A DNA stretch of 64,000 nt, taken from Ganoderma boninense (Eukaryota; Basidiomycota; Agaricomycetes; Polyporales; Polyporaceae). Shown here piece after piece: positions 31,591 to 43,117 of the stretch. The notes under the pieces were generated by a model, which saw only the letters and a list, made by a program, of their open reading frames with translations, was not told the origin of the DNA and did no database searches. Both the position numbers and the translations under genes were made by a program. Each line of letters opens with the position of its first letter. The first letter of the stretch is position 1. Location: positions 913,498 to 977,497 of the forward strand of contig CM035304.1 of the NCBI GenBank assembly GCA_002900995.3, written 5' to 3'.

Positions 31591-33168
31591 TCACCACCCT
31601 TGCTCATCTTCCTCCGTCATCAACGCACCCAAGTCGCCCTCCCATCCTTCGTTACCCAAAGGATACGGACTTATGTACCCGGAAGAGTCCGACTCGTCGT
31701 CCCCGTGAGCGCCATACATAGAGTCATACCAGGCGTCGTCCGTCGAACGCCGCACAGCGACATCCACCAAGGACGGCATCGCCGCGCGGAAGATGTCTGC
31801 GGCCGCCTTGAGATCGAGGGCCTCGCAGGCGCGGCCAGCATGGCGCACAGAGGGACCGATTTCGTCGTCCATGTCCGTGGGCACGAACAGGCCGTAGTTG
31901 AGCGTGAGCGCCAGGGCGCGGAGCGGGACGACGACCAGCGTCCTGGCGATGTTGCCCTGCGCAAATGCAAGTTAGGCAGAACGTGCGGGGTACGGGCGGA
32001 CAGCGCGACACACCAGCACCGTCTGGACGTTCGCCTCGACCTCGTCCACGTCCAAGCAGACCTCCAGCTCCAGCGCCCGCAGCTCCCCCGCGCAGTGGTG
32101 CTCGAGAATCGATGCCATCGCGCTGTCCTCGAACTGGTGAGCCCCGACAAGGCTGATCGCGAGGCTCGTGGGCCGCGCGTCCTCCAGGACGTCCGCGAGG
32201 GCAGTCGCCGCCTCGACCGATACGGGGCCGGTGAGCCGCAGGTTCGTGACGGGGCACGCGAGCCCCAGGATGAACACGTCCGTGAGGCCCCCGACGAGCT
32301 CCTCAAGGCGCGTCCACGATCGCCCGTGCCGCTCAAGCGTCGCCTTGTTCGCGGTGCGGGCGAGCAGAGCGTGGAAGAACTCCTCTGGGTGGCCCTCGCC
32401 GGCGACGGCGAAGGAGAAGTGGGTGAGATTCGGGAACGCGGTGGTGCATGCGACGGTCTTGAGGACCCAGGTGATGTCGTACGTCACGCTGAGCTTGCGG
32501 ACGGAGGGGTATACGACGTCGTACAGGATGTGGTCGAGGGCCATGGCGGTGTTGGTCGCCGTGATCTCCTCGAGCGTCTCGGAGAGGTTCGCGAGGAGGA
32601 CGATGGGATTCCGGCGTTCTGCGTCTTCCGCATTGTGCCAGGAGGAAAGCGCCGTGAAACCGATCGATATCGTCTTGAGGGGCGAGCGGATCGCGGAGAT
32701 CAGGCTGCAGGCGCGGAGGTCACACTCGTCGACCGTGAGGTGTCGGAGCGTCGTCAGTGTGGAGAAGGCTCTGACCAACGGAGTGGGCACGGTGGGGTAA
32801 GGGGTGCTCGAGCGTTTTGGCATTGACTTGAGCATCTGCTCCGCGTAGTGTATGGTCAGTGACTCGAGGGCCAGCAAAGGGTGCTTGACTAGCCCCAGCA
32901 GGGCGTCCACCTCCCTAGGGAGCAGTTCCTCAGTTGCGATCTCGAGAGAGCGGAGGAATTGGAAACGGTTATTTGCATCTGCACGCATGAACTGGACGAA
33001 GGAGATAACGCAGCTTCCAGCGATGAGCGACACTCCGCCGTCTAACAGGAATCTCACTCCAGCCTGGCGGAGAGCGAGACACGTTCGAGTCATCTTTTCC
33101 ATGGTTGAGAGGGGGGCCGCCTCCATGATGAGAAGCAGTATGTCGATTGGAAGAGCTGGGATGGCCAT
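31591..33168 (-). CDS. F-box domain protein
   Basis: Exon 1 runs 33168-32014; a 57-bp intron (32013-31957, GTGTGT...GCGCAG) joins exon 2, 31956-31591. 506 residues. The F-box lies at residues ~5-45 (LPIDILLLIMEAAPLSTMEK, then RTCLALRQAG), after which come leucine-rich, irregularly repeated helices and strands (LRSLEIATEELL, LRHLTVDECDL, VRKLSVTYDI, VTNLRLTGP, LRALELEVCLDVDEVEA). The C-terminus is acidic (HGDDESDSSGY, MTEEDEQGW). Such proteins are the substrate-recognition subunits of SCF ubiquitin ligases and form large families in mushrooms; the target cannot be predicted. The splice is phase 0 and its product is continuous. A damaged copy of exon 2 lies at 42630-43017. Confidence 0.85.
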
Positions 33169-35099
33169 GATCGCGGGGAATACGCGGTAGTTCTGAAGAA
33201 GAACAGTTGTAATGTCAGCAAGCGTATCGATTGAGCATGGCAGGCAACGAATCCACTTGGGTGTACCACAGATTTTCCCTCAAGGAAGGGTATGATGTCT
33301 AGCGGAGTACGCGAACGGGCGGAGATCGAGCAATGAACAAGACGTCGTGCTGCAGCAACTGCAGCATGCCGTGGGAGCTCTAACGCCATTCGGCCGGCGA
33401 TAGCCGGGAGCCAATCAAGGGGGCGTCTCAGTTGCCAAAAGCGGACTTTCGCTGGGCTCAGGCAGGCGCAGGCTCGTGTTCTCAACTGCGTCAGGTATGT
33501 ATGTCTCCCCTAACTCGAACATATAGATCGCATATATCCGTATGCATCTGCTGTACTGCTGACGCTGCCACTCAGGCTTGTCGGCGTGGCCCACGTGCAC
33601 GGGTTGGCACTGCAGATGGCGCACTCCGGCGACGAGTCGTATCTGCCAGTGGGCCTGCCCTCCGAGGCTCCTTCTCCAGCTCCTCCGCCGCGCCGCACGC
33701 GGGCCGGCGCTTCGATAACGTGCTGGGCCACCGCGAGCGGAGTCTGCAGCGCGGCTGGAAGTTGTTCCCCCACGGAGACGGACCTGCGAGCACTGCACGA
33801 GCCCCTGTCAGCGTCCACCCGGCCCCAGCGCGGCGCGGCGGAGATTGTCCGGACATGACACACGTACCGCGCGAGGACGTCCACCTTCGCCGCGCGTCCG
33901 TTCCAGCAGCTCGTCCCACCCCAACGCCGTCAGCGACTCCTTCTCGCTCATCACTCTTACGGGCCCGCCATTCACGCGCACCGCCACGGCCGCCTTCTTC
34001 GAGTGCAAGTTTGGGTTCTTCGCGGTCGCAGCAGAGGACGCCCCGGCGCTCGCGGCCGGCCCTGGCCCCACGCGCACGTCGATGATCGCACGCCCTTCGT
34101 CTAGTAGCCATTGCGGCTTGGCAGGAGCACTCCTCGTCTCGCCCGTGAGTGGGTCCAGAATCGTCGTCGGGAGGGTGAATCGCAGCAGCTGCCGCGGCGG
34201 CCTGTCCACATTCAGCCCCGCCGAATGCAGCGGGGACGGGGGAAGCGTGTACGTAGCACAAGCTACCGGCAGGACGTGTATCAGCCCCTGCGTCGACGTC
34301 ACCCTTCGCAGTGTCCCCCAAAGACGGCGCAGGAAGCGCAAGCTGGTTCTTCAAGCTCTTCTCGATCGCAGCTGTGCATCGTCGTGGGCCGCTGGCGAGA
34401 AGACCCACACGCCGCCACCCATCTCCCCGAGGATGAACTGGGCATCTCTTACATGCTCGCCTGCACGGCGCCGGGACCGCAAATGCTGTCCCCGCGCCGG
34501 GGACCGTACATCAGTACAAGGTATTGTAACGGCCGCTTGGCCCACATAAATGTTACTGACATGAGCTTGCCTCAACTTTGGCCGGTGCAAGCGAGCGTGA
34601 ACTGCGTTCTCCCCGCCCTCACGAAGCCCTCGGAGCGGCGCCCTTCTTGCCCGCCGGCGTGGCGGCTCGCTCTCCCCACCGGTACCGACCCACACCGGAA
34701 CGGCCCGTCTCGTCCCCCGGGCGATCGTCCCTGCATGCCGCCAACGAACAGCGAGTGAGTAATCGTCCGCCCGCCATCATGCATCTTACTCACCGCGAGC
34801 TAGCATTTGCAGGACAGTGAGCGAGCGAGGTGAGGGCGGGGAACGGCGGCGCACGACTGCCACGGAGCGGGCATGGTCCTGGCCAAACCGCATTTCCCAA
34901 TCTTATATCCCCTCCGCAGCTCCCGTGCGCTCGCACGGCTCTGGCGGGCGTCCTCAATCTCGGATCCACCGCCGCTGCCCTTGCCATGCGCACTGGCCAC
35001 TCGGACACTGCCATCCTCGTCAGCGACATGCGGCATGCAGGGTCACGCGGAAGGAGGAACGCAGCCGTTTACGACGCAATGATGCCGCGCGCACTCTAG
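33169..35099. other. GC-rich stretch with ambiguous coding signal
   Basis: Overlapping long frames on both strands. The most protein-like is 33808-34341 on the minus strand (177 codons: RQLLRFTLPTTILDPLTGE, SEKESLTALGWDELLERT), with Lys, Glu and Leu use not dictated by GC content alone. It lacks recognisable domains, and plausible splice partners were not found. A CAIC pair near 33600 on the same strand recalls a RING start but the other ligands are missing. Confidence 0.3.
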
Positions 35100-35109
35100 C
35101 AACGGTTCG

Positions 35110-36445
35110 CCCGCTCGGGTACTAGATGCTGTCGGCTAACCACTCCACCTTGTAGGTCCCTGTCTCCAAGTACGTACTGTCATCCGCGCAGCTCCCACTC
35201 GCTGACTGGCTCTCTGAGTCGCCGTCGGGGGCGCACCTCTCGAGCTGCCCCCGCGATGGCACTTAGCCCCCTGCCGGATCCTGGCCTCGCTGGAGAAGAC
35301 ATTCAAGTGAGCGGTCTTCCGGCCTGCAAAAACTTCCTGCGACGTCGCGAGCTCCCAAGTTTTTCCTCGCGACCGGTTGCCTGTTGAAAGGAGCCTGAAT
35401 TACAGCTGAAACGCAGCATCTGGACCGCCCATAATTCGCGCTTCGAATGTGTCGCCAGGCCGCCCTGTCTCGATGGACGTCATCGCTGCCAGCCAACCTT
35501 GCTCTCTGTGGCCCATCCCGACGGAATCCCAGACAACAACCATCCAGGACTGCTTCGCGGACACCGAGCAGTTGCGCGGCCGGAAGGTCTTTTCGCAGCC
35601 TCACTTCTAGACTCAGCGGTATGTCCATTCGTAGGTATCCAGCTTTTCAGAGCTGACGGCGGCCATGTTGCAACGCGGCTGTCACCAGTTTCACGCTTAG
35701 AAGGTGCATCAGAACAATATATTTCATTTCTCCCGAGAGATACGCCGTACCCGGCGTGTGCGACCCTTGTCTCCGATCCGGCCATCCATGAACGGAAGCT
35801 GCTCGGACGGGCTTGCATGCGCATTCGCTGGAGTATGTGCATTGCAGTAGTACTCGCATGAAGTCTTCACGGGATTGCTGACACATTGAATGTTATCTAG
35901 GAGTTAGAATGAGGATGCGGCGTGATTTGGTTTCAAGGCTGGAGGTGGCAGCAGCAGCAGGCTCTGCGAGAAGCTTCCTGGGCCCAGGACAGCCAACGGC
36001 GACGGCAAGCGTGGACTGACGTTGACAGTGGTGTTTCGCGCTTAGGATGGTGCGCTCGCGGCCCACAGGTTGGGTGGGTCCCCATTCCTGTCGTCGGCTT
36101 CAAGTTCCCGGCTATCCCCTCTCATGTTTCTGCCGCTGACCTCGTTCACCTGCATGGAAACACACGCGACGACAATCCAAGCTTGTCTCACGGGAGGCTT
36201 TACAGACAGACAACGAGACATCGCCGTCCTCCGTTGCCGGTATGCCCCATGCTCGTTCCATCGCCTACCCATCTCATTGATGTCGGACCCGCCCGCTGCT
36301 CTTCTCGGTGCTCCGACTGGCTGCTCCCAGCGTCAAGAGAGCGGGCTTTTGGGAAGTGAAGTCAGGGCCAGACACACGGGGGAACGCAGTTCAGGATCGA
36401 GCGGCAAGGTACGCCCGGTTTCAACAATAGCAGACGCTTGGCATT
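35110..36445 (+). repeat. Diverged tandem unit 1
   Basis: Landmarks in order: GGCTAAC (branch-site-like) then TTGTAGGTCCCTGT and CAAGTACGTACT (35133-35178); GACAACAACCATCCAGGAC (35532-35550); TGTTTCGCGCTTAGG (36034-36048). All three recur about 1.26-1.32 kb downstream. Between landmarks identity is low. The frame after the TTGTAG acceptor reads VPVSKYVLSSAQLPLADWL; the second landmark reads DNNHPGLLRG. Confidence 0.55.
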
Positions 36446-37720
36446 GCCGGCTAACACTTGGGCTGTTGTAGGTCCCTGTTCGCAAGTACGTACTTGCGTT
36501 TGCACGATGCGTATTGGCGGACTGACCTTTTTGACTTTTGCCGTTGCCGGCGTGCCTGGCAACGGAGCCACCCAAGCTCTCGGCATGACGGTGCTCGGCT
36601 TTGGGCAAGTCTCGAGCTCCCGTCGGCCGTCCGCGCCCTCCTTGCGTTTCTCAGGTCAATTATCATTCGGCGCCGTGCCCGCCCCAGCTGCAAATTTGAG
36701 ACTGAAGGACCGGACGGCGGCCGTGCTCAGCCGTCGCAGTTCCCAGTTGCTCTGCAAAGGACACGGGTTTCCAGTTCTGTTCCGAGTCAACGGGCGGTCG
36801 ACGTCTGTTAACTAACAGTGTTCCATCGTGCAGCTCTGCGTGCTTTCGGACAACAACCATCCAGGACCGCTGCACGGCCGGCGAGCGATAAGTCCAGCCA
36901 GGCGGCCCCCGTTTGCGCCTCGGCGCGATCACATTTCCGAGAGGGCGACCGGTCTCCGCTTTCACAGGGTGCGCTTCGTTTACGAGAGACGGTGCCGACG
37001 TTTACTTAGTGCGCATTCTTCATCAGCACAACAAGCCCCGCTCTGTCCGGAGAAACATTGGTGCACGGAGGCAGGGGGCCATCCGGCTGTATGTGGGAGT
37101 CGATCGTGTTCGGCTTTGTGCCGTATGGCGGAAAGAGGTGTGCACGGACTGTGTTAACGCCTCGGCAGCTCTACCAACGCCTTGAAAGGATTGGGGGGAC
37201 CGCGTTATCATGGACAGACGGTCAGGCGGCATTCTCGTCTCATGCGGCTGATGGTATTGGTGTAGGTCGGAAGCGGTCGCAAACGCGGATGGGGTTGTGT
37301 TTCGCGCTTAGGGACGGTGCCTTTTCACTCGGAATCACGGTGCGTGTGTGGATAATCGAAACCTCCTCATCGTTGACTGCATTTCCGCGTCGCATCGTCC
37401 TCATACCTGTGCTCACAACCGCTTGCAGTATGTTGGCCATGGAAAACAAGACAGTCATTTTGTGAGTCGCATTCGAGGCGAGCTGATGACTGATTTGTCA
37501 AGATGTCTATGTGGAATGCAAGCTGAGAGAAGCATTACTACCTGTGTACAGCCAGCTCTCCAGGAGGTGACCGTGCGGCGAGTACGTCATGCTCCCTTCT
37601 CGTCAGTGGCTGCTACTAATTAGTGTGTACTTCGAGAGGAGATGCTCTACTCGCCAATGCGACGGCATCGGCCAACGCCCTGCATCTGCAAAATCAAGTA
37701 GGTGACTGCACCATGGCAAC
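36446..37720 (+). repeat. Diverged tandem unit 2
   Basis: Same three landmarks: GGCTAAC...TTGTAGGTCCCTGT...CAAGTACGTACTT (36448-36495), GACAACAACCATCCAGGAC (36849-36867) and TGTTTCGCGCTTAGG (37296-37310). The corresponding frames read VPVRKYVLAFAR and DNNHPGPLHG. The surviving blocks sit at splice-acceptor and coding-like positions, so I infer an old tandem duplication of a multi-exon gene, now probably decayed. Family unknown. Confidence 0.55.
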
Positions 37721-40700
37721 CTGACCAGCCTCAGCAGCCCATGCAGCCGACGTGAACACCCCGCCGAGCCCGATGTCGTGCCCCGGGGTGAACCAAGCGG
37801 TGTCCGACAGACGAAAGGGCGGCCGAGGTGTACCCCTATAGCAAATAAGTAATATATCAATGATATCGCGTACCTCTAGAGCTTTCAGGAGATTTTATGC
37901 GGTCGCAAAGCGTCGCCTCAGTGCCACGATGAACGCTTTCTGCCACTGCCAGTGGTGGGATGAAGACATCATTCAGCTGAACGCCTGTCCCCGCGCCGCG
38001 CAGATGGTATTTACAGAACTGTGTGCGATGATACACAGTCTGCCAGTCCTTACCACTCGAAAAGTTTGCGTATGATTGCTCAAGATGTCGAGGTAGGAAA
38101 AGGATGATGTGCGGCCGGAATTGCAGTCCAGGGCCAAGCTCGGCCTGTGGCTGGGTCTTGGGCGCTCAACAACCTGGCCTCCGACCACCACCACCTCTCT
38201 ACGGTTCCCTGGATTTGGGTGCGTGCAGCGCCGTCGACTGCCACGGCGGCCTCTAGAAATGATTAGAAGGCGCATTCAATGCGGGTAATCTGCGCCATGG
38301 GATTGCCGACGTCTCATCTTCAAGCGTCTGCCGGCCCTCCCAGTGCCTGCTGCTCTTACGTCCTCGCTTCCGACTCACCACCCCTCCGTCTTTTGTCCTC
38401 CCCGGTGTGCGGTATCTGGGGCTCTATTTCAAGTTCAAGAGTTCTCAGGCCCCGGATCACGCCGAGAGGAGCTATGCGAACGTGTAGCCAGTGCGCCGAG
38501 GCTAGGACCACGGCAGGACTTCTGGTGAGTGGTGTCCGTGGTATATTCTTCATCGTGGACTTTGTTCTCGTCTTTGCCACATCGGGCAGATGGCCGAGGC
38601 CACCACCTGGGATGCTACAAGGTACGCCCTCCGTCGCTGTCCGCAATCATGATGGTCAGTCTTTGTATTTGCGTGTTGAGTCTATGTTGTGCCGAATCCC
38701 CACTTGCTGAGAGGAGTGTCTGCCGTGTGCCTGTCGGGTCAGCTTGGAAAATCAGTGTCCCTGCCGTGGACGCTAACTTTGGTTACTGATTACTTCGGCA
38801 GCCTGGGCGTTCACCAAGCCCGTGCTGTAGCTGCGCGCCGCGCCCATTTCGCTAAACAAGTGGTTACGGAAGGCGCTTCATCACACATACGGCCGCTCCT
38901 GCTTCAGTGGACGCCCGCAGATCGACAATCGGAAAGGTGCGTAATTTTATATTCTCCGCCTGGATGCCACCACTGGGGACATGCGGGACGGCGGAGTGGA
39001 ACACCCCTGGAGACCAAATGTGTTGTATGAGCCGCGTCCCTGAACGGGCTGCCGCCGCGATGAATCCCGGCCCCGGGCTCGGAAATACTAATATTGTCCG
39101 AACGGGCAGGTGGGTGCATCATCGAGACGAACCGCAGAGATCGCGGTTAGCTGGGGACCCTGTAAGTCGCTCGATTAGCTCCCGCCCGTCTCCTCACCGA
39201 GGCATGAGTATTCTGCCATTTATTGTCCATGAAAGGTGCCGGCGCTGCGTAGCCACAGGTTGCCACCTGTTGACCGATTGATCTGCGCTTTGCCGGGCGT
39301 GGATTCCGAGATATCGGGGACACGATCATCTCATGGGAACGCGGGCAGTTCGGCACCGGTAAGTAAGTATTTTGCAACGAGATTTCCCACCACGCTGAAC
39401 CCCAAACGACACGGCGCTCCACGTTCCATCAGGGTTAAATGAGTTGCGTGGTAGCCCTCGCGCCTTGACTGCCTTTCCGCCCGGACCTGCGACCACCAGA
39501 CAGCTTGCCTGCACACTGTCGCTGTCTCGCCGGCCGCCCGGCCTCTCCCCCCCTACATTTACCGTCTTTCGGCATCCTTCCGACTCTTATCCCCTCTCGC
39601 TTGCGCTTTCAACGGCCGTCTCCTGCAGACCTCGCCAGTCTCTACCGCTAATGCGTGGACATTGTGGCTATGCCTCGAAGGAGGCCAGTTACCGAGGTGA
39701 GTCCTTTCGAACGTATCATGGCCTCTGAGTTGTCCGGGCTCTGCGATGTGTGATGCACCCTGCCGGCCCCCGGGACGCTCGGCCGCAGCTCATAACCTGA
39801 GGTGCCGCTTCGTCCCCCTGCGAGGGCGCTTCGACCGCGGACGGTTCCCTCCCCCGCAAGTCCGACTGGCTCTCGAGCTAGGTGCGTTCTTGTAAATCCG
39901 TCTCGCCGGCATGTACTGACCCCTGCATATCGCAATACTAGACCATGTTGCCTCGGACACCCGGGTCGTGCGGGTTCATTTTCAAGTTGTTGCTGGACCC
40001 CTGCAGCAATATTGAATTCAAAGGGCTGGTAGCTTGACAGCGAGAGGTGAGCTACTGCAGCCATTTTCCGGCACGGCGGGGGGCTGAATTGTTCTGTCTT
40101 GTGCAGCTCTCTCGGGCGTCGTGCGGTGGCGCGTGCCCGTGGCTGATAGCGGGGCGGGCTGTCCGGCAAGTTGAACGCGACCCCGACGTGCCCCGCCGTT
40201 CTCAACATCGCGCGATGCCCTTAGTACGACGAGGCCGGCAGGCGGAGTGCGGGCCGCGGACTCGGACAGAATGTTGGCTCGAGCAGATGGCTCGAGCTCG
40301 TTAGATCGACAACAAGGTGAGTAAATGCCACGTTCACAGGTTCCAACAGAGTTTGACCTCTGCATAGCGCACGACCTGGTGCGACAACCCATGGGTGAGT
40401 GAAGCTCGGGGCGCCCGGCCGGCCGCGGCAGATGAAGGACGCGATGCACTTGTGTCTCAGCATGGCGATCGAGTGCGGGGATCTTGGCAGCGCGCCTCTC
40501 GTAACCTTGTTCGTCGGCCAGCTGCCCTGCCCTTTGGAGTGGCAGTTGCTAGGTTCGGGACATGGTGAGTTGAATTTTCTCATCACAGTTTTTGGCTAAC
40601 ACGGTTGACGACTGCAGACACAGTAGACTCGGACCGCGACCCCAATGAGGCGGGTTGTCCAGCAGCGATGGTCAACGGACACATTCGCGGCGGTTTACTG

Positions 40701-42629
40701 GAACGGAACGTGCTATCAGGGCGTGGTTCTTGTGCCAGTGCTCGCGCTATCCGGCGGCGACCACGGCGAGCACTCTGCATTTGCAGCTTTTGCTCAGTGC
40801 GATACAAAGGTGAGTACTGTTCGGCTTGGTGAATCGCAATGGGAAGGGACTCGGAACGCCCGGCCGTTTTTGCCAAGTGGGAAATCCGGCAGGGGCTGGC
40901 GAAGACGGTGAGTACGTTCCCGCCTGTTTTTGCACCTCTTTTTCCGGCGGGCAGGCGACGATGCCGACCTCGTGGCATCTGAGACGGCGCGACGGCAGCG
41001 AGGACAAAAAACGGGCCTTGAGCCGGATGCCCGACGATGGCAGGTGCGACACCTTGGCGGTGCTCGCTAATGGGCCAGAAAACCGCACATATCTCGGGCG
41101 AGACGGGTCCCCACGTGAGCTAACTGTGTTTTCTAGGGTCCATGAACACCGGGGCACCACGAATGGCCGTCTGCGCGGTGCTGGGACGGGGTCGAGAAAT
41201 CACTCAAAAACGCCAATTTCATGATAATTCATTTCTGGGGAGACAGCGTCCCGGCTCGTAAACCTCGCGCCGGCCGCGGCGGGCCTCTCAGACGGGGACC
41301 GTGTGTCCAGGGGACTGTGCAGAAGCGATCTGCGTCGGCTCTGGACGCGGTTTGAAGATTGCCCTTGGGGCAGGTGCGGGTGGAGGAGGCGGGCAGTCCG
41401 GCAGATGCTGTCGACGGCCTTCGCGGCTCAAGTAGCGGCGAGGAAAGTGAGTGCGAAAGTTACCTTGGTGAATGCCATCCATGTCCGAGGCTAATTTCCG
41501 GGTTGTGTAGGCTATCCGTCCGTTTGGCGAGCGAGTGTACATGGGGCGGGCCAGCCGGCAGGCGGCAACGACGGCTTTGCGACAGCACGGAGGCTTTGAG
41601 AGCACGGTGGAAAACAAGGTTCGAGGCGGGCAATTGGAGACGGTGAGTGCTTAGCGTTTCGCGCGCGTGCACGGAGTCGGAAGAGCGAGACGAGGTAGTA
41701 GTCCGTTTCTTCGAATGCATGCTTGTCGCGCCGCCGCGTCGGAATGACGGTTTCTCCTTGTCTTTGCGTTTCGGGCTCAGTCGCTGCACGGTGTTAAGGG
41801 CCAAAGAAATATATTTCTTTAAGTACTGTACATGGCGTAAACTGCGTGTGCTACCGGGTCTCCGCCAACTCCTGCTCCCCTCGCTCTCCAAGTGCCCCGC
41901 CAACTCCTGCTACCCTTCCCAATAACCTTCTGCATCCCCACACCCTTCCCACTGATACCCTAACAGAGTCCGTGTTTGTTCGAGTCCGTGTTTGTTCTCC
42001 TGGCAAAAACCCGTCGCGTCAGCCTGCCCCGATGCCAAACAACGCGGATCACCGCCGCAGCCGCCGTCCGTCGCGCCCGTTGCGAGGCTCGGTGGCGGGA
42101 TGCGATTGAGCTCGGAAGTGAGCATCTCCGGCATCATCGCACACGCCAGGCACCTGCCGGTGTGCCAGCGATGGACTCTGTTGTACTGCCGGCGATTCCA
42201 GATTGCTCGGAGATCGACCCACCAGTGTCTGATATTGCTGTTGAGGCGCCGGGTTTGGAGGTCGCACACCGTTCGTAGGATAGCGAGGTGGCCTTGAGGT
42301 CCTGGTCGCACTCCGATTCATACCTCCAGGGCGTTCAATAAATACCGCGCTTGAGGAAGGCATATATCTGCGCATGATTGACGAGTACGCTGATCTCGTA
42401 GGACCTACAAAACAACAAGAAACTAGCACTAGTACGTGAGCATGAATTTGACGAAACAGAGAGAAAGAAGAAAGTAACGCAGTGCCCCGTTGAGCACTCC
42501 ATTTAGAGACCACGAAGTGTCTGGCCGTGCATAGAAAACGGGCGTCTGTTCGAGATAACTTGATTCTAAGATGGAAGGGGCGAAGAGAAGACTTACTCCA
42601 TCTTACATACACAAATTCTAATCTTTACT
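37721..42629. other. Accessory-looking stretch dense in splice-donor motifs, no gene assembled
   Basis: Many GTGAGT or GTAAGT sites lie on the plus strand (for example 38526, 39169, 40315, 40393, 40563, 40809, 40907, 41448 and 41640). Several have acceptor and branch-like sequence 50-70 bp on, such as 38527-38591 and 40563-40618. Intervening open blocks such as 40619-40808 are short and unrecognised. This may be one or more multi-intron genes, or decayed copies of the family seen at 35.1-37.7 kb. Confidence 0.3.
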
Positions 42630-43017
42630 TCACCACCCGTGCTCATCTTCCCCCATCATCAAACCGCCCAAGTCGTTCTCCAATCCGTCGTTACTAAAAG
42701 GACTCAGGCTTAGGTACCCGGAAGAGTCCGACTCGTCGTCCCCATGGGCGCCATACATACAGTCATACCAGGCGTCGTCCGTCGAACGCCGCACAGCGAC
42801 ATCCACCAAGGACGGCATGGCCGCACGGAAGATGCCTGCGGGCCGCCTCGAGATCGAGCGCCTCGCAGGGGCCGCGGCCAGCCATGGCGCACAGAGGGAC
42901 CAAGGATCGTCGTCCGTGTCCGCGGGCACGAACAGGCCGTAGGTTCGAGCCGTGAGCGCCAGGGCGCGGGCGACGCACGCAGTGTCGGCAATCGTTGCCC
43001 GCGCCAAATGCAAGTTA
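42630..43017 (-). pseudogene. Damaged copy of the F-box gene's last exon
   Basis: The minus-strand frame ending at 42630 reads MPSLVDVAVRRSTDDAWYD, then YGAHGDDESDSSGY and EDEHGW, nearly the same as the end of the F-box gene at 31591-31956. Identity is roughly 88% over the last 230 bp. Upstream, small insertions (an extra G near 42841 and others near 42935-42990) break the frame. The copy runs into the N gap exactly where the intron acceptor of the parent would be, so whether exon 1 exists is unknown. Confidence 0.75.
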
Positions 43018-43117
43018 NNNNNNNNNNNNNNNNNNNNNNNNNNNNNNNNNNNNNNNNNNNNNNNNNNNNNNNNNNNNNNNNNNNNNNNNNNNNNNNNNNN
43101 NNNNNNNNNNNNNNNNN
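43018..43117. other. Assembly gap, 100 N
   Basis: Exactly 100 N next to a segment duplicated elsewhere in the window; repeats of this kind often break assemblies. Confidence 0.98.

Noticed and set aside
31441..32826. 461-codon open frame on the plus strand
   Set aside because: It lies antisense across the F-box gene. Its Arg/Gly/Glu-rich composition follows from the GC-rich codons of the real gene opposite.
33510..33720. ECAIC pair on the minus strand as a possible RING/peroxin domain
   Set aside because: Only two of eight zinc ligands are visible and no joining exon supplies the rest.
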